NCBI GenBank assembly: GCA_022457065.1
Contig: JAJGBQ010000003.1
Coordinates: 310,001-374,000 of the forward strand
Source: Curvularia sp. ZM96
Lineage: Eukaryota > Ascomycota > Dothideomycetes > Pleosporales > Pleosporaceae
Direction: 5' to 3'
Length of the DNA: 64,000 bases
Under the pieces are notes generated by a model, which made no database searches, was not told where the DNA came from, and saw only the letters and a program-made list of their open reading frames with translations. Positions 49,738-59,283 of this stretch are shown here, in pieces. The position numbers and the translations under genes are program-made. The stretch's first letter is position 1. Each line of letters starts with the position of its first letter.

Positions 49738-50058
49738 AGTGTGTCTGTAACCTAGGGAGGGATGTTACCACTTGTGTTTAGCGTTAAGGGAGGTGATCTC
49801 TTTTACTTGTTACTCGTAATATTACTAATGTTAGTTATTATACGGCCTGGTGTGCGGCTGATTAATGCCATTTATCTTTAGTCGAGTTAGTATTCGATGT
49901 TCGCTCGACAATCGCGCACGAGTGCATAAGGCCTCGTGTAACTAAGCTCGATATAGCCTACAACGAATCCCGTCTAACAATGGGCCCTTATGTTATTTCC
50001 CTGCACGACTGGCCTGCTACAGTGGGCTTGATTGACACTGAACTGCCTCGTCGTAGTT
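49738..50058. other. Transition zone between AT-rich and gene-rich compartments
   Basis: Bases 49752-49830 contain a purine tract (CTAGGGAGGGA) followed by TGTTACCACTTG, which resembles a polypurine tract plus LTR start of another retroelement. From about 49850 the composition is balanced and serves as the 3' flank of the next gene. Confidence 0.4.
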
Positions 50059-51153
50059 CTAACAGAAGCCTGATGGTGCTGGAGTCTGCATGCAGGCCAA
50101 AGCCAAAGCCAAGTTGTATGACCGCACAGCTACTAAATACTGTATCGCTGCCAAGACTGTCGCTAAAATGCCGAACAAGATTGTCACGGCAAGAACTCCA
50201 AAGATCCCTATCCATAACGTGACGACAACCCGTTTGTCGCGCAACATCTGCCCTGTGGTTTCAGGAGGACCATTCAGGAGCCTCAATAATTGCTCTAAGT
50301 TCCTCCTCCAGTAGACGAAATCGGTAAGGGTGCTCAGCCTGAGAGCTGCTTCGTACGGAGCTAAGCCGTTGAAATGGAGTCCTTCCTCTTTCAGAAACTT
50401 GATAGTTTCGGAGTCGCTTACAGGAAAGAGCAGGTCAAGCGTATAGATGGCTTCCCCTAGCATCTGACGTGGAAGCATTCTTGTTTCACTGCTCTTATGA
50501 TGGTTGATCAGGCTCAACTTCTGGCTATATATCGATAGGCTCCGTTTTCCAGCAGGCCCTTCCAGCTTCAGATGGTCCACCAAATTGTTTGTGAACCTTA
50601 TCCGGACGCCGCGCTTTTTCAGCAGCTTCACAGCTGTGAGGGAGTCGTTCAGGGAAAGGTCATCGTCTATCACAGCGATGGCCTTCCGTTCGAACTGTTC
50701 GGCAACTACTTCTGAAAGCGATCGATTGTCTGGCCATTCGATACAAATATCCTTTGCGTTTGTGCGACCTATTGATGTTGCGCGCGAGCAGATATTGACA
50801 CCAAGCCAAAGGCGAGCGGCGAGCTCAATGGAACGAACAACAGTCTCTCGATGAGCGCCCAGATACCTGGTGTTCACAATGGTGTCGACGAGCGTTGTTT
50901 TGGCAGTACCTTGATGTTCCCTTAGCTGAACGACTGTGTTGAGAAAATCGACCAAAAGTTGGTCCGCGAAACTTTCTCTATAGTATGCAAGATCCTTGAG
51001 GGTCTGTTCGATGACGCGCAGCAGGTCTGCATAATCGTCTTCAATGAAATCCTGTTCCGCGAGTCGAAGATCCGGCCAGAGAGTATTGATAATATTGCAT
51101 TTTATCAGTCTTGATGCGTTGCACAATTCCCCATTGAACAAAGGCTCGCTCAT
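50059..51153 (-). CDS. Uncharacterised fungal protein with C-terminal membrane segment
   Basis: A single uninterrupted frame encodes 364 residues from ATG at 51153. The layout (an acidic segment around 165-175 with IDDDLSLND, then IRFTNNLVDHLKL near 185-200, a YSQKLSLINHH segment near 210 and TLDLLFP near 240) resembles a large family of functionally unassigned Pezizomycotina proteins. That family link is from memory, not a search. Residues about 310-345 are strongly hydrophobic (WIGIFGVLAVTILFGILATV core), giving one long or two short membrane helices near the C-terminus and a short Cys-ending tail. No catalytic motif is visible. The gene runs toward the repeat border and is divergent from the protease-DUF2235 gene, with roughly 0.5 kb between them. 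The longest overlapping frames on the other strand are shadows. Codon use is ordinary and no RIP stops occur. Confidence 0.8.
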   Translation of the reverse strand: MSEPLFNGELCNASRLIKCNIINTLWPDLRLAEQDFIEDDYADLLRVIEQTLKDLAYYRESFADQLLVDFLNTVVQLREHQGTAKTTLVDTIVNTRYLGAHRETVVRSIELAARLWLGVNICSRATSIGRTNAKDICIEWPDNRSLSEVVAEQFERKAIAVIDDDLSLNDSLTAVKLLKKRGVRIRFTNNLVDHLKLEGPAGKRSLSIYSQKLSLINHHKSSETRMLPRQMLGEAIYTLDLLFPVSDSETIKFLKEEGLHFNGLAPYEAALRLSTLTDFVYWRRNLEQLLRLLNGPPETTGQMLRDKRVVVTLWIGIFGVLAVTILFGILATVLAAIQYLVAVRSYNLALALACMQTPAPSGFC

Positions 51154-51227
51154 GGTCGACGATTCAGGCTATTCTGCCGTTGTGAAGTGAAGATTCAGCT
51201 TCGAGCGACAGCTGGGCGAACCATATC

Positions 51228-51590
51228 ATGTATCAGCCGGGGTTGATTCCAGCTGAAGGATCAAGGTTTCTTTGGATCTCTCGACCCCGCTCTTACCTAT
51301 GCAAGGTCACTCCACTTCAGCTGCGTATCAGAAGCGATCGCCAAGTCCCAGCTGAAGCGAGGACTTACAAAGCTGAGGAGAACATCACGACCACCCCGCA
51401 ATGTTCGTTCTTCGACAACCGTATGCAGCACTATGGCAAATGTACAAATTGTAATGCCAGGCAAGTAATTTGTACGGCTTGTTTTCGTGTTAATAACGAG
51501 AAACCAGCTGTTCCGAACGTAAACCAAGCACTTCAAGACGCTCTGGGACCAGTCAGCTTAAGGTTACCGAGAGACGCAAACCAACTCTAG
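51228..51590 (+). CDS. Possible small ORF or 5' exon with a Cys-x2-Cys motif
   Basis: An ATG-started frame of 120 codons between two divergent genes. Around residues 71-84 it reads CTNCNARQVICTAC, a C-x2-C...C-x2-C arrangement that could bind zinc. It ends at TAG (51588-51590). It could be a separate small gene, or 5' exon material of the following protease-DUF2235 gene. Donors at 51519 (GTAAAC) or 51563 could join in frame to acceptors at 51712 or 51702/51705, but none is strong. A minus-strand frame of 79 codons overlaps and is less convincing. Treat as tentative. Confidence 0.3.
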   Translation: MYQPGLIPAEGSRFLWISRPRSYLCKVTPLQLRIRSDRQVPAEARTYKAEENITTTPQCSFFDNRMQHYGKCTNCNARQVICTACFRVNNEKPAVPNVNQALQDALGPVSLRLPRDANQL

Positions 51591-51694
51591 TACGACAGCT
51601 CTTGTTAGGCCTGTACTATTGTCTTCATCTAACCTACCTCACATATGGGACTGCTTTCATATTCTTTTACTGTTACCAGGAATCGCTGACTTGA

Positions 51695-54600
51695 GCCCAT
51701 AGCAGGGTTCAGCAATATTATGTCGGATTACTACAAAGGCTGCCACCACCGACGATCATCCAGGCCAGATGGAATTCGGCGGTGTTGCGAAACCTCGAAA
51801 ACAGTCTGCGACAGGCCACCAAACCCTTGGTCCGACTTACTGATGAAGAGGTGATAACGGAGCCTGTACTTTGTCTGGCTGGCCGAAGCCATGTGCGCGA
51901 AGCATTCACAGGTCTGTTGTTTGGCAATGCTGAGGTACAACTGAGACCAATGGTTTGGATCCATTGCGGAAGTAGGACATGTCGTAGACACGTTCGCCTG
52001 ACGCTAGATAATTTGAACTATCTCCGCGAGTTTCTCAGGCTGCTTGGGCCAGAGTCTCTTTTCCTCTCATTAAACGCCCCGTATCCGGCCTCAGGATTAG
52101 GTCGGCCACTATTGCCACCGACAAGGGCTGCTGTCGATGCTGTATCGTGTGCTATTCAGTCAACCCTGAGGGCAGACACCACTGTTTGTGGCGCCAAGCT
52201 TAGATACACTGTTCACATCGGACTAGAAAAAGCTACGTGCTACAGCACTGTTGGAGGTCTCATTGTGGTCAACGGTGAACTACTCGCTTTGACCATGGCG
52301 CATGGTTTCATGAGCATGATCCGTCAGAGCAGTGCAGAAACCGAATCCGCTGATCCGGAGACCTGGGACACGTCAATTGCAGACAACGAGACAGGGCGTG
52401 AAACGCTATCGCAGTTAGAGAGAGACTTTGGCATGAACGACCTCGAATCAGGGATTGGTCTGGAGCAGGAAGGTGAGTTGGTGGCCTGCAGCGCATTTAT
52501 TATTCTCTAATCAACATTACACTAGAGAGTTCGAGGTTGGAAGACACCCCACAGGATAATTTAGAAGATTCTAGCATGCTGTGGTCCGAAATACGTCAAC
52601 CTGAAGTCTTCGCTTATCTCGGTTCGGGTACTGCCGTTGGTGCTTGGAACTCTCTTTCGGCTGCACCAGAGACATCAGACTTTGTTCTGCTTCGCGATTA
52701 CTCGCCTTACAGTAAAAGGCTGAACAGATACCGTGATACAGTGCAAGACCAGTGGGTAGAGATTACAAGTCACATTTTGGCATGCGACCTTCGAGCCGGA
52801 AGGGTCCACATAGTCGCATATGGAGATGGCGCGCCTTTGACTGGCTACTTGCTGGATGGTGACGGTTCGGTTGTTCTCAGGGAAGTGATCATGCGCACCA
52901 AGATGATCCAGATATCTTTCACGGCGCGTAGGTATCCCTGTAAAGAGTCATCGACACTACTAATCTTGTACAGGTCAGGGCATTTCCGGTGCGTGGGTAG
53001 TCCGTGAAGGACAGCTCCTAGGTGTTGTGTATGCCGCATATCCTCATAGCCCGTATCTTCATATGATCCCGGCTGAGGCGATCTTCAAAGACATCGAAAG
53101 CTTTCTCCAGGTTCCAAGTATCAGGGTCGCTACCATAGCAGACGTACCACCGCCTGCAGAGGAGCGTCCTGCCAGTCAACTTCCCCCACGTAGGGTTGGG
53201 GTAGCGTCAGATCTGCAGTCAGGCTCCACTCTACCTTCAGCCTCCCCAACGGCTGTCCATCGGGCGCAAAAACGGCTGGTCGTGTTTTGCGATGGTTCAT
53301 GGCTTGGCGGCTCAACTCACGTCGCGGGCGCACCTAGAAGCAACATACGTATGCTTGCAGATATGGTAGGCTATGTTCAACCCCCAGATCTTGATGCAGG
53401 TGAGAACCCTGCGATGGTACATAGCATCATCCCACATCAACCCAATGTGGTCGCAGGGTATCAGAAGGGTGTTGGCTCTCAACAGAACTTTCTGGACTTC
53501 GCCTGGGACGGTACCACTGCCGAAAGACTCAGAGATGAGTGTGTAGCTGTGTACAGATTCATCGTCGAACACTATACCGATGACCATCAAATATGGTTGT
53601 TCGGGCACAGTCGAGGCGCCTACACTGTCCGTTCCGTTGCGGGTATGATTAACAACTGTGGCATCATAAAACAGTCACACAGACTCAACTCTGAAGAAGT
53701 GGATGTCCTCTGTTCTGAGATATATCGAATCTATCGCTCGGACCTTCCGATCGATTCGCCAAGTAGTGACGAAATGAAGAGATACCGCGGCAACGCCGAC
53801 TACGTGTGGCAGGTGAAACAGCCAATACAGTTCATGGGGTTGATCGATAGTGTAGGTCCGCTCGGACTTCCACGCATACCTGGGGCATTTGACTCAACGT
53901 CCTTCGAATTCTTTGACAATCACGTATCCTCTACGGTGCAGCATGTGTATCACGCTGTTGCAGTGCACGAACGCCTTTCGGTAATTCCTCCATGCCCCGT
54001 AGAGGCTCCAGATGAGGATTTTGCGAGGACCGTTGTAACTCAGAAGTGGTTCCCTGGTACACATTATGACTTAGGACGCACGACGTTCAGATTCATCCCT
54101 CCATACTCGCACAACTACGTGGGTGGGATGCTTGGCCTGACACAAAGTCTACTCACGAGAACGATATTGCCGAATGAGGTACTGGCAGACTGTGTACTGA
54201 AGTGGCTTCTGGAAGGCGTGCGGGATGTTGGTCATCCTACTACCCAGGTTATTCCAGACATCGACCGTATAATTGGAAAGTTCGACTGCGACCTGGCTAG
54301 GCCTGCTCCAAACTCGACAGGCAGCGGTGATGTCTATGGCAATCCGCTCAAGATGCAGTCTACAAACTTTATTGCAAATGCTGTTCTCAGATTTAGCATG
54401 GAGTGGACCCGATTGCTGTACCTACCTCTGACCGGACTGCTTTCCTCACCTCTGAGAGAAGAGAACGTCTACTTCAAAAGCCTGGCACACATCATTCACG
54501 TGCTCGCATCAGTCACCGATAGACGGATACCGGGTTCTGCGGCCAATATCTATCCGTATCAAGGTAAAAGATTCGACGGAGATGGGGTAGAATTTAGCAT

Positions 54601-54736
54601 CGAAGTAAATGCTATGATGGAAGATTTGAATGAGTGGAACCTGCCAAGGTACCCAAGCAAAACGCTTAAAACATTCGAGCTCTGGAACGAGATCTTTGGT
54701 GGTAGTGCTATGGGTGGAGAGGTCTCAAAATGTTAG
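51695..54736 (+). CDS. Trypsin-like serine protease domain fused to DUF2235 (Tle1-like) hydrolase
   Basis: Three exons join in frame: 51695-52472, 52526-52884 and 52979-54736 (964 codons if read from 51695). The first intron (GTGAGT...CTAAT...CTAG) is clear. The second is best placed at 52885-52978 (94 nt); a 34-nt alternative, 52940-52973, also keeps frame. The start is unresolved, because no ATG follows the upstream stop at 51692 until well inside the domain, so a 5' exon is likely. Numbered from 51695, a chymotrypsin-fold triad is visible: His203 in MAHGF, Asp311 in SDFVLL and Ser382 in GISGAW (usual GDSGSW). After a Pro-rich linker, DUF2235 starts at about residue 477 with LVVFCDGSW and has the nucleophile Ser590 in GHSRGA. 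It is related to bacterial Tle1-type phospholipases. Residues about 800-960 have no recognised domain. Substrate unknown; a lipase or esterase tethered to a protease is inferred. Confidence 0.75.
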
Positions 54737-55183
54737 GATAGGCAGTTCCTACTAGGAATGAATATTCTGGTCTATTAGGTAATACAAAAGTAGTCATTAG
54801 TAGTATTCTATAGGTCTAGTACTAAGTCTCAATACCTTAGTAGAATATTGTCAAGCATTTATCAAAGTTAGTAATATCTTAGAAGTAAAGTAATAAAAAA
54901 AGAACTTACAGAATTCTACCTACTCTTCTGCCAAGTATAATACTTATATTCTCTAAATAACTCAATAATATAATGGTAACTGTAGGTTCGTTAAGAGGGC
55001 ACTAACTCCTAAGTTTCACTACTACTCACTCGAGATATCTGTGCGCAGATTTCCGCTTTGCGGTAGATTTTAATAAAATCAACTCGGTTTCAACGGGTGA
55101 TAAAGAGGGAATATAGTGAAGAAATTTGAAATATACGTAAGAAGAACCTAACTCGAACCATAACACTAACCCTCCTAATCAGC
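54737..55183. other. AT-rich intergenic region between convergent genes
   Basis: About 450 bp between two convergent genes. Bases 54740-54960 are TpA-rich and look like RIP-mutated repeat remains, but they match none of the repeats identified here. No gene seen. Confidence 0.4.
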
Positions 55184-56540
55184 TCAATCCGTCACATCTA
55201 TCTTTGTCGTCACTTCGATGCCCCCCAAACGGTTGAACGGCACGGCTTTTTGACCCTGACAAATGGTGTCTTCCATGACACCTCTTGTAGGCGAACTTTG
55301 ACCGGAATTGCACCTGCATATAATTTCTCTAGTCTCGTTCTCTGCACCGACGGTTGTGAGCATATAGACGCCGTCACTTGTGTTGTAATCCTCTAAATCC
55401 TTCTTAGCTCTTCTACGCGAGTTCATAGAAGCATAGCTCTTGTTGGAGCGCTGATTACCGCTACTACTGTTGAACCGAGAGCCGTACTTTGATCCGGTGT
55501 TTTTGCGTGAACCACGGCCGTAGGTCGCGCCAAGAGCAGAGCGTACAAGAGGTTTCAGGCATGGTAAGTTGGCTGCAACAATGCCGATATTGCACTCAAT
55601 AACGGTCCAGATCGTAAGGTCGCTAGAATCCCAAAGCCAGTCGCCATAACGTCCATATTTCATGATATAGCTAAGCTTGACAAAACAAGCAGCCGTAGCG
55701 AATATACCAAGACTGAGAATGCAGATAAGTGAAGCTTTGTGGCGTTTATTCATCTGCACGCGCCAGAGCATGGGTATGGGAATGAAGATTGCAAAAGCAA
55801 GATCAGTGATGATGTTCAGCGCTATATTGGTGAGGGCCAGCATCCGGATAGTGGTGACCGGCCAGCATGTAGCTTGAACAGTTTGATCCCATAGAACCCT
55901 AATATCTGTGCACTGAAGCACGAGGGTAAAGACGCATACGATACTGTAGACAGCCATGAAGACTAAAATAAAGTTAGTTATAGTATTAGTATAGGAAACG
56001 AAGACCCTAGTTACCCATAATGCTCGTGATGAGTCGCCTGTAGAACTTGAGTACGGCAATTCGCAAGAGGAAGAAACCGACCGAAATCTTAACAAAACAT
56101 ATCGCCGCAACGTAGAGAGGCTGTGTAATGAAGTTCATCTTTACGGCGAAAGGGATATCTGTCGGTGGAATGTATTCAATGTGTCTACCGGCCCCATGTT
56201 TGACCTGGGGGAAAATCAAGAACTGTCCAGCAAAGCACTGGGATTTGTCAATTAGAATTAACTCGTGAAAAGGATCTAACGGTTTACTTACAAGTGCCAT
56301 GGTAAAAAGGATAGCATAGTCCTGGGGTCACACCGTTAGCTGAAACTAAAACGGCCATGATCGTGTACAGTTACTCACATCCCAACTAACACTTCTGATC
56401 ATCGTCATTCTGACATACATTCTAGCAATTGTTGTGATGAGTGCCGCGATGGTCACTGTCAGTGTTGCACCTAGAATATCAGCCGCCCGGCTCTCATCGG
56501 GCCGGCTCGGGGGGGCTTGATGTCTTTCGAGTATGTACAT
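55184..56540 (-). CDS. Fungal rhodopsin-like seven-helix integral membrane protein
   Basis: Four exons on the minus strand: 56540-56379, 56321-56292 (a 30-nt micro-exon), 56237-56015 and 55962-55184. The introns are 57, 54 and 52 nt, all GT-AG with good branch sites, and the joined frame is 397 codons. The protein follows the fungal integral membrane family (Fung_rhodopsin, the group related to PTH11-like receptors). It has a first helix after PPSRPDESRAADILG, then SWDDYAIL across the first junction and KHGAGRHI. Next come a helix with VKISVGFFLLRI, CTDIRVLW, TCWPVTT, NIITDLAFAIFIPIPML, IWTVIECNIGIVAANLPCLKPL and a long polar Ser/Arg-rich cytosolic tail. Such proteins sit in the plasma membrane, and some related ones sense host surfaces; the ligand is unknown. 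An upstream ATG at 56615 would add 25 residues. I prefer 56540 because family members start close to the first helix. Confidence 0.85.
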
Positions 56541-56683
56541 TATGTAGACACCAAGTAATGATATCTCGTACACAAATTTGCAGGGTTGTCTATAAATGAT
56601 CAGCGGGGCTTTCAAATATAAATATCCAATGATCGGTTAAGAAAGAGACCGACATCACAGTTGACATCTATGCGCAATGTGCA
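56541..56683. other. Upstream region of the membrane-protein gene
   Basis: Presumed 5' UTR and promoter side of the minus-strand gene. Contains a TATA-like AAATATAAATAT at about 56614-56625. No other feature seen. Confidence 0.35.
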
Positions 56684-56745
56684 GGCTGGAAAATGGGTTG
56701 AGGTGGGGCCGGGGTAGGGCTGCCAAGAGTAGGGCATCCCATCGA
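56684..56745. mobile_element. Remnant of an X-family MITE (left end)
   Basis: Begins GGCTGGAAAATGGGT, one mismatch from the terminal repeat of the intact copy, and continues with GGGGTAGGGCTGCCAAG as in the 57964 copy. No right terminus follows. Confidence 0.6.
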
Positions 56746-56794
56746 TTACGAGCTGTATAGTTTGAGAATTGGCTTGTAAGACCAAGGGCACCCA

Positions 56795-56872
56795 GTCGTT
56801 CCGTCTTCCGACAGCGCCCAGCCGTTTCGTCTTCCAACAGCGTCCGGTCGATCCGTCTTCTAAGAGCACTCA
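56795..56872. repeat. Three tandem 26-bp repeats
   Basis: Units at 56795-56820, 56821-56846 and 56847-56872 share the core CCGTCTTCCRACAGCG, with some transitions in each. On the minus strand they are free of stops in two frames, but there is no further support for coding. It is a minisatellite-like array upstream of the membrane-protein gene. Confidence 0.8.
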
Positions 56873-57963
56873 GCATACGGTATTGCAAATGCTAACCTGT
56901 CATAAGACAATATCGTCTTTATCGAGCAAGTACTTGAAATGTAATTAATATCGGGAAAACTATAGTAACGCCACAAAAGCCAGCAGTGACTGCAAAGAAA
57001 CTCAATCAATCACGGGGATTGCTCAAAGTAGCCTAGATGATCAGCAAACTAAAGGCGATTATGGGGGGGAGGGATGCTCTTACGCACAGTACTCCGTACA
57101 GTTTTCAGCCCTATCTGGTGACTGGCAACACCACACCTGCAAGCGTGTGCATAGACGCCACTTTGCAAAACATATTGTGTCTATAATGTCCCGTCACGTT
57201 GTCTTCCCCATCTTTTTCTCCTCTCTTGCGCTCAATAACAGTAGTAATCTGTATATAGTAAGTCGCGGGTACTGTGATGTTGATGTCGCGAAACCGAACA
57301 GGCCCAAAAAAGACAGATAACTAACCAATGATCTGAACATAGAACCTCACACTCAGATGTGCGACATAGGGCCTTATCTGATGAGGGTTAATGGCTTAGG
57401 GCCTGTTCGGTTGCCCTCCAGTTTGAGTTTCAGTTTCTCAAAGCGGAAGGAGGGGTAAACTAAAGCTGCAACTAGCGTCGTATTCGGTTGGATCTCAGTT
57501 TCAGTAACATGCTTGGAGGTCAGGAATGTGCTCAGCTGTCCCCGGCAGAAACCTCCGCTGTCCTCGGGACAGGAAGCTTTAATTAAGCGAGGGACAGCCG
57601 TGTATACTGTATTGTTCCTTGGAGGTTCAGTTTCTTAGCGCTGACACGAAGGATTTAGACTTTGTCTAGTGTAAGATCAGCCCTGTGACTTACTATAAGT
57701 AGTGGCTAAGAACCCTAGTCCGAAATTGTTGGTCGCGACTAACTAGAGCCTTAGCGGGGTCCTAGACTTAGCCCAGAGACCAGCTAACTACCTTTCCTAT
57801 ATATCATGCATCACGCTACGATAGAGCGAACTATAGCCCAATGGCAGAATCACGCTGACCAGCTTACTAACCCCAACGCTATCTGCGGTTGGCTAGCATT
57901 GCTATCGTTAGAGGCGACGGAAAATTAATTTTGGTTTTAAATACGCTTGAATTGTCACGATTA
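56873..57963. other. Intergenic region
   Basis: About 1.1 kb without a supported gene. It holds the inverted GGGCCTGTTCGG pair (57292-57305 and 57399-57412), followed by moderately repetitive-looking sequence to about 57660. No tRNA or long ORF seen. Confidence 0.4.
57292..57412. repeat. Inverted 14-bp pair, AACCGAACAGGCCC / GGGCCTGTTCGGTT
   Basis: The two 14-bp copies are exact inverted complements 93 bp apart. GGGCC is the inner end of each, and TTA precedes the right copy. GGGCCTGTTCGG-type ends are typical of small PIF/Harbinger-like MITEs, but here they face inward, which would fit two neighbouring element ends or a hairpin rather than one complete MITE. Confidence 0.45.
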
Positions 57964-58066
57964 GGCTGGCAAATGGGTCAGGGTAGGGCTGGGGTAGGGC
58001 TGCTAAGTAACCTTACCCACCCCTGCCCTATACCCACGGTGGGCGTATCATACCCATTTGCCAGCC
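57964..58066. mobile_element. Complete 103-bp MITE of the X family
   Basis: Exact 15-bp inverted repeats GGCTGGCAAATGGGT and ACCCATTTGCCAGCC, flanked by TA at 57962-57963 and 58067-58068. The interior is G-rich then C-rich on the plus strand (GGGTAGGGCTGGGG, then CCCACCCCTGCCC). It has not been RIP-mutated, unlike the longer relative at 37994-47978. Confidence 0.9.
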
Positions 58067-58068
58067 TA

Positions 58069-59283
58069 CTTTTGACAGTCACCTCTATGTAGTTGCAGTG
58101 AGTCTAGTCGCCCCGGAAAGACGGCACCCACAGGCACGACGCTTAGTGTCTACAACAGGTACTGTACTCCGTACGATGTTACTTCGCGAGCTTACAGACC
58201 TTGTTGACTCCAAGGTAGGTACATAGGCACTATAGCATTACCCCGCGGTAACAGGCACCTGTAGATTCCAGCTCGTATCCTGGGTCTTCGATATTGGGTC
58301 TTGCATAGCTAAGTAACCAAAAACCTCCAGCTTATGTAAAGCCGCTGCATGTATGTCTAGAGTAGCATGGCTGGCATTGCCTTGGGAGTCTTAGAAACCA
58401 AACTATATGAAGTTTGCTTAGTTTACTTAATACGGAGACTGTCTTGATTAAATGTATCAAATCCGTGGTCATTGAACTTGGTAGGGCACAAGGTATATCA
58501 TAGTAGACTTGCAGTGCTTCCGCAGCTTCTTGGCCCTCAAAGATTGTCCAAGATCAAGTGTTAATGTCGACGCTACTAATATGGTTCGCATACTAAGGAG
58601 CTCTGTGTAGTATGAACACTCCATTCACAGGGACAGGAACCTACGCCGTACTGTGTACTAATGGCCGAGGCGCTAGAGCTTGGCTGGGGCTGAGGCTAAG
58701 GCACTCATTCCATATTGACTTCTGCAGGGATTTACGACCGCACCCGCAGGTGCGGGCTCCGGAATTGGCAGGGGGTCACGGTTATGATTCACAGGTATAT
58801 CTTGCAAGTTACGACCCGCTACCCCCCAAGCGAATCACGCCCCATGCCTAGCGTCGCCATGGACCTTGGAATCTGGAATGTCGAAGGAAACCACACGGAC
58901 TTGTCCTCCGAAGCACCCAGTTGCAGGTACCACCACCGTGCGAGGGCTACCACGACTCAAAATCCATGACACGCCATATCAGTAAACTCCCTATGCCAAA
59001 CGGGTCTGATTCCGTCGACTACAGAGTAGTCGCCACTGCATTAGCATGTCAGCAGTCAATGTTGTCTATGTTCAAAGATACTAGGTGCTGGCTCGAGCCT
59101 TCAAGATGCCCGAATTGGTATACTAGTCGTGTCGATCCTCAACATTCTTAAAGCTTGGTCACCACCCGCTTTTCGCTATCACCTACCTAATTCAATTTTT
59201 TGCAGCCCGTTGTATGGTATTGTTCACGCCGTTTGCCACTGTTTGCAGACTTCATAGACATCACTCTCTCGTTGCGTGCCAGC
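58069..59283. other. Intergenic region upstream of the tyrosinase gene
   Basis: About 1.2 kb of balanced composition. Short overlapping frames at 58612-59151 have no recognisable domain and I do not call them. The tyrosinase promoter should lie in the last few hundred bases; the CT-rich stretch near 59160-59200 is a plausible core promoter or 5' UTR. Confidence 0.4.

Noticed and set aside
50504..50854. 116-codon plus-strand frame
   Set aside because: Antisense shadow of the 364-codon minus-strand gene, which has the better family resemblance and a membrane segment.
58612..59151. Three overlapping plus-strand frames upstream of tyrosinase
   Set aside because: Short, in different frames, without domain, signal peptide or clear splice sites. 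They might be remains of a small gene, but nothing supports it.
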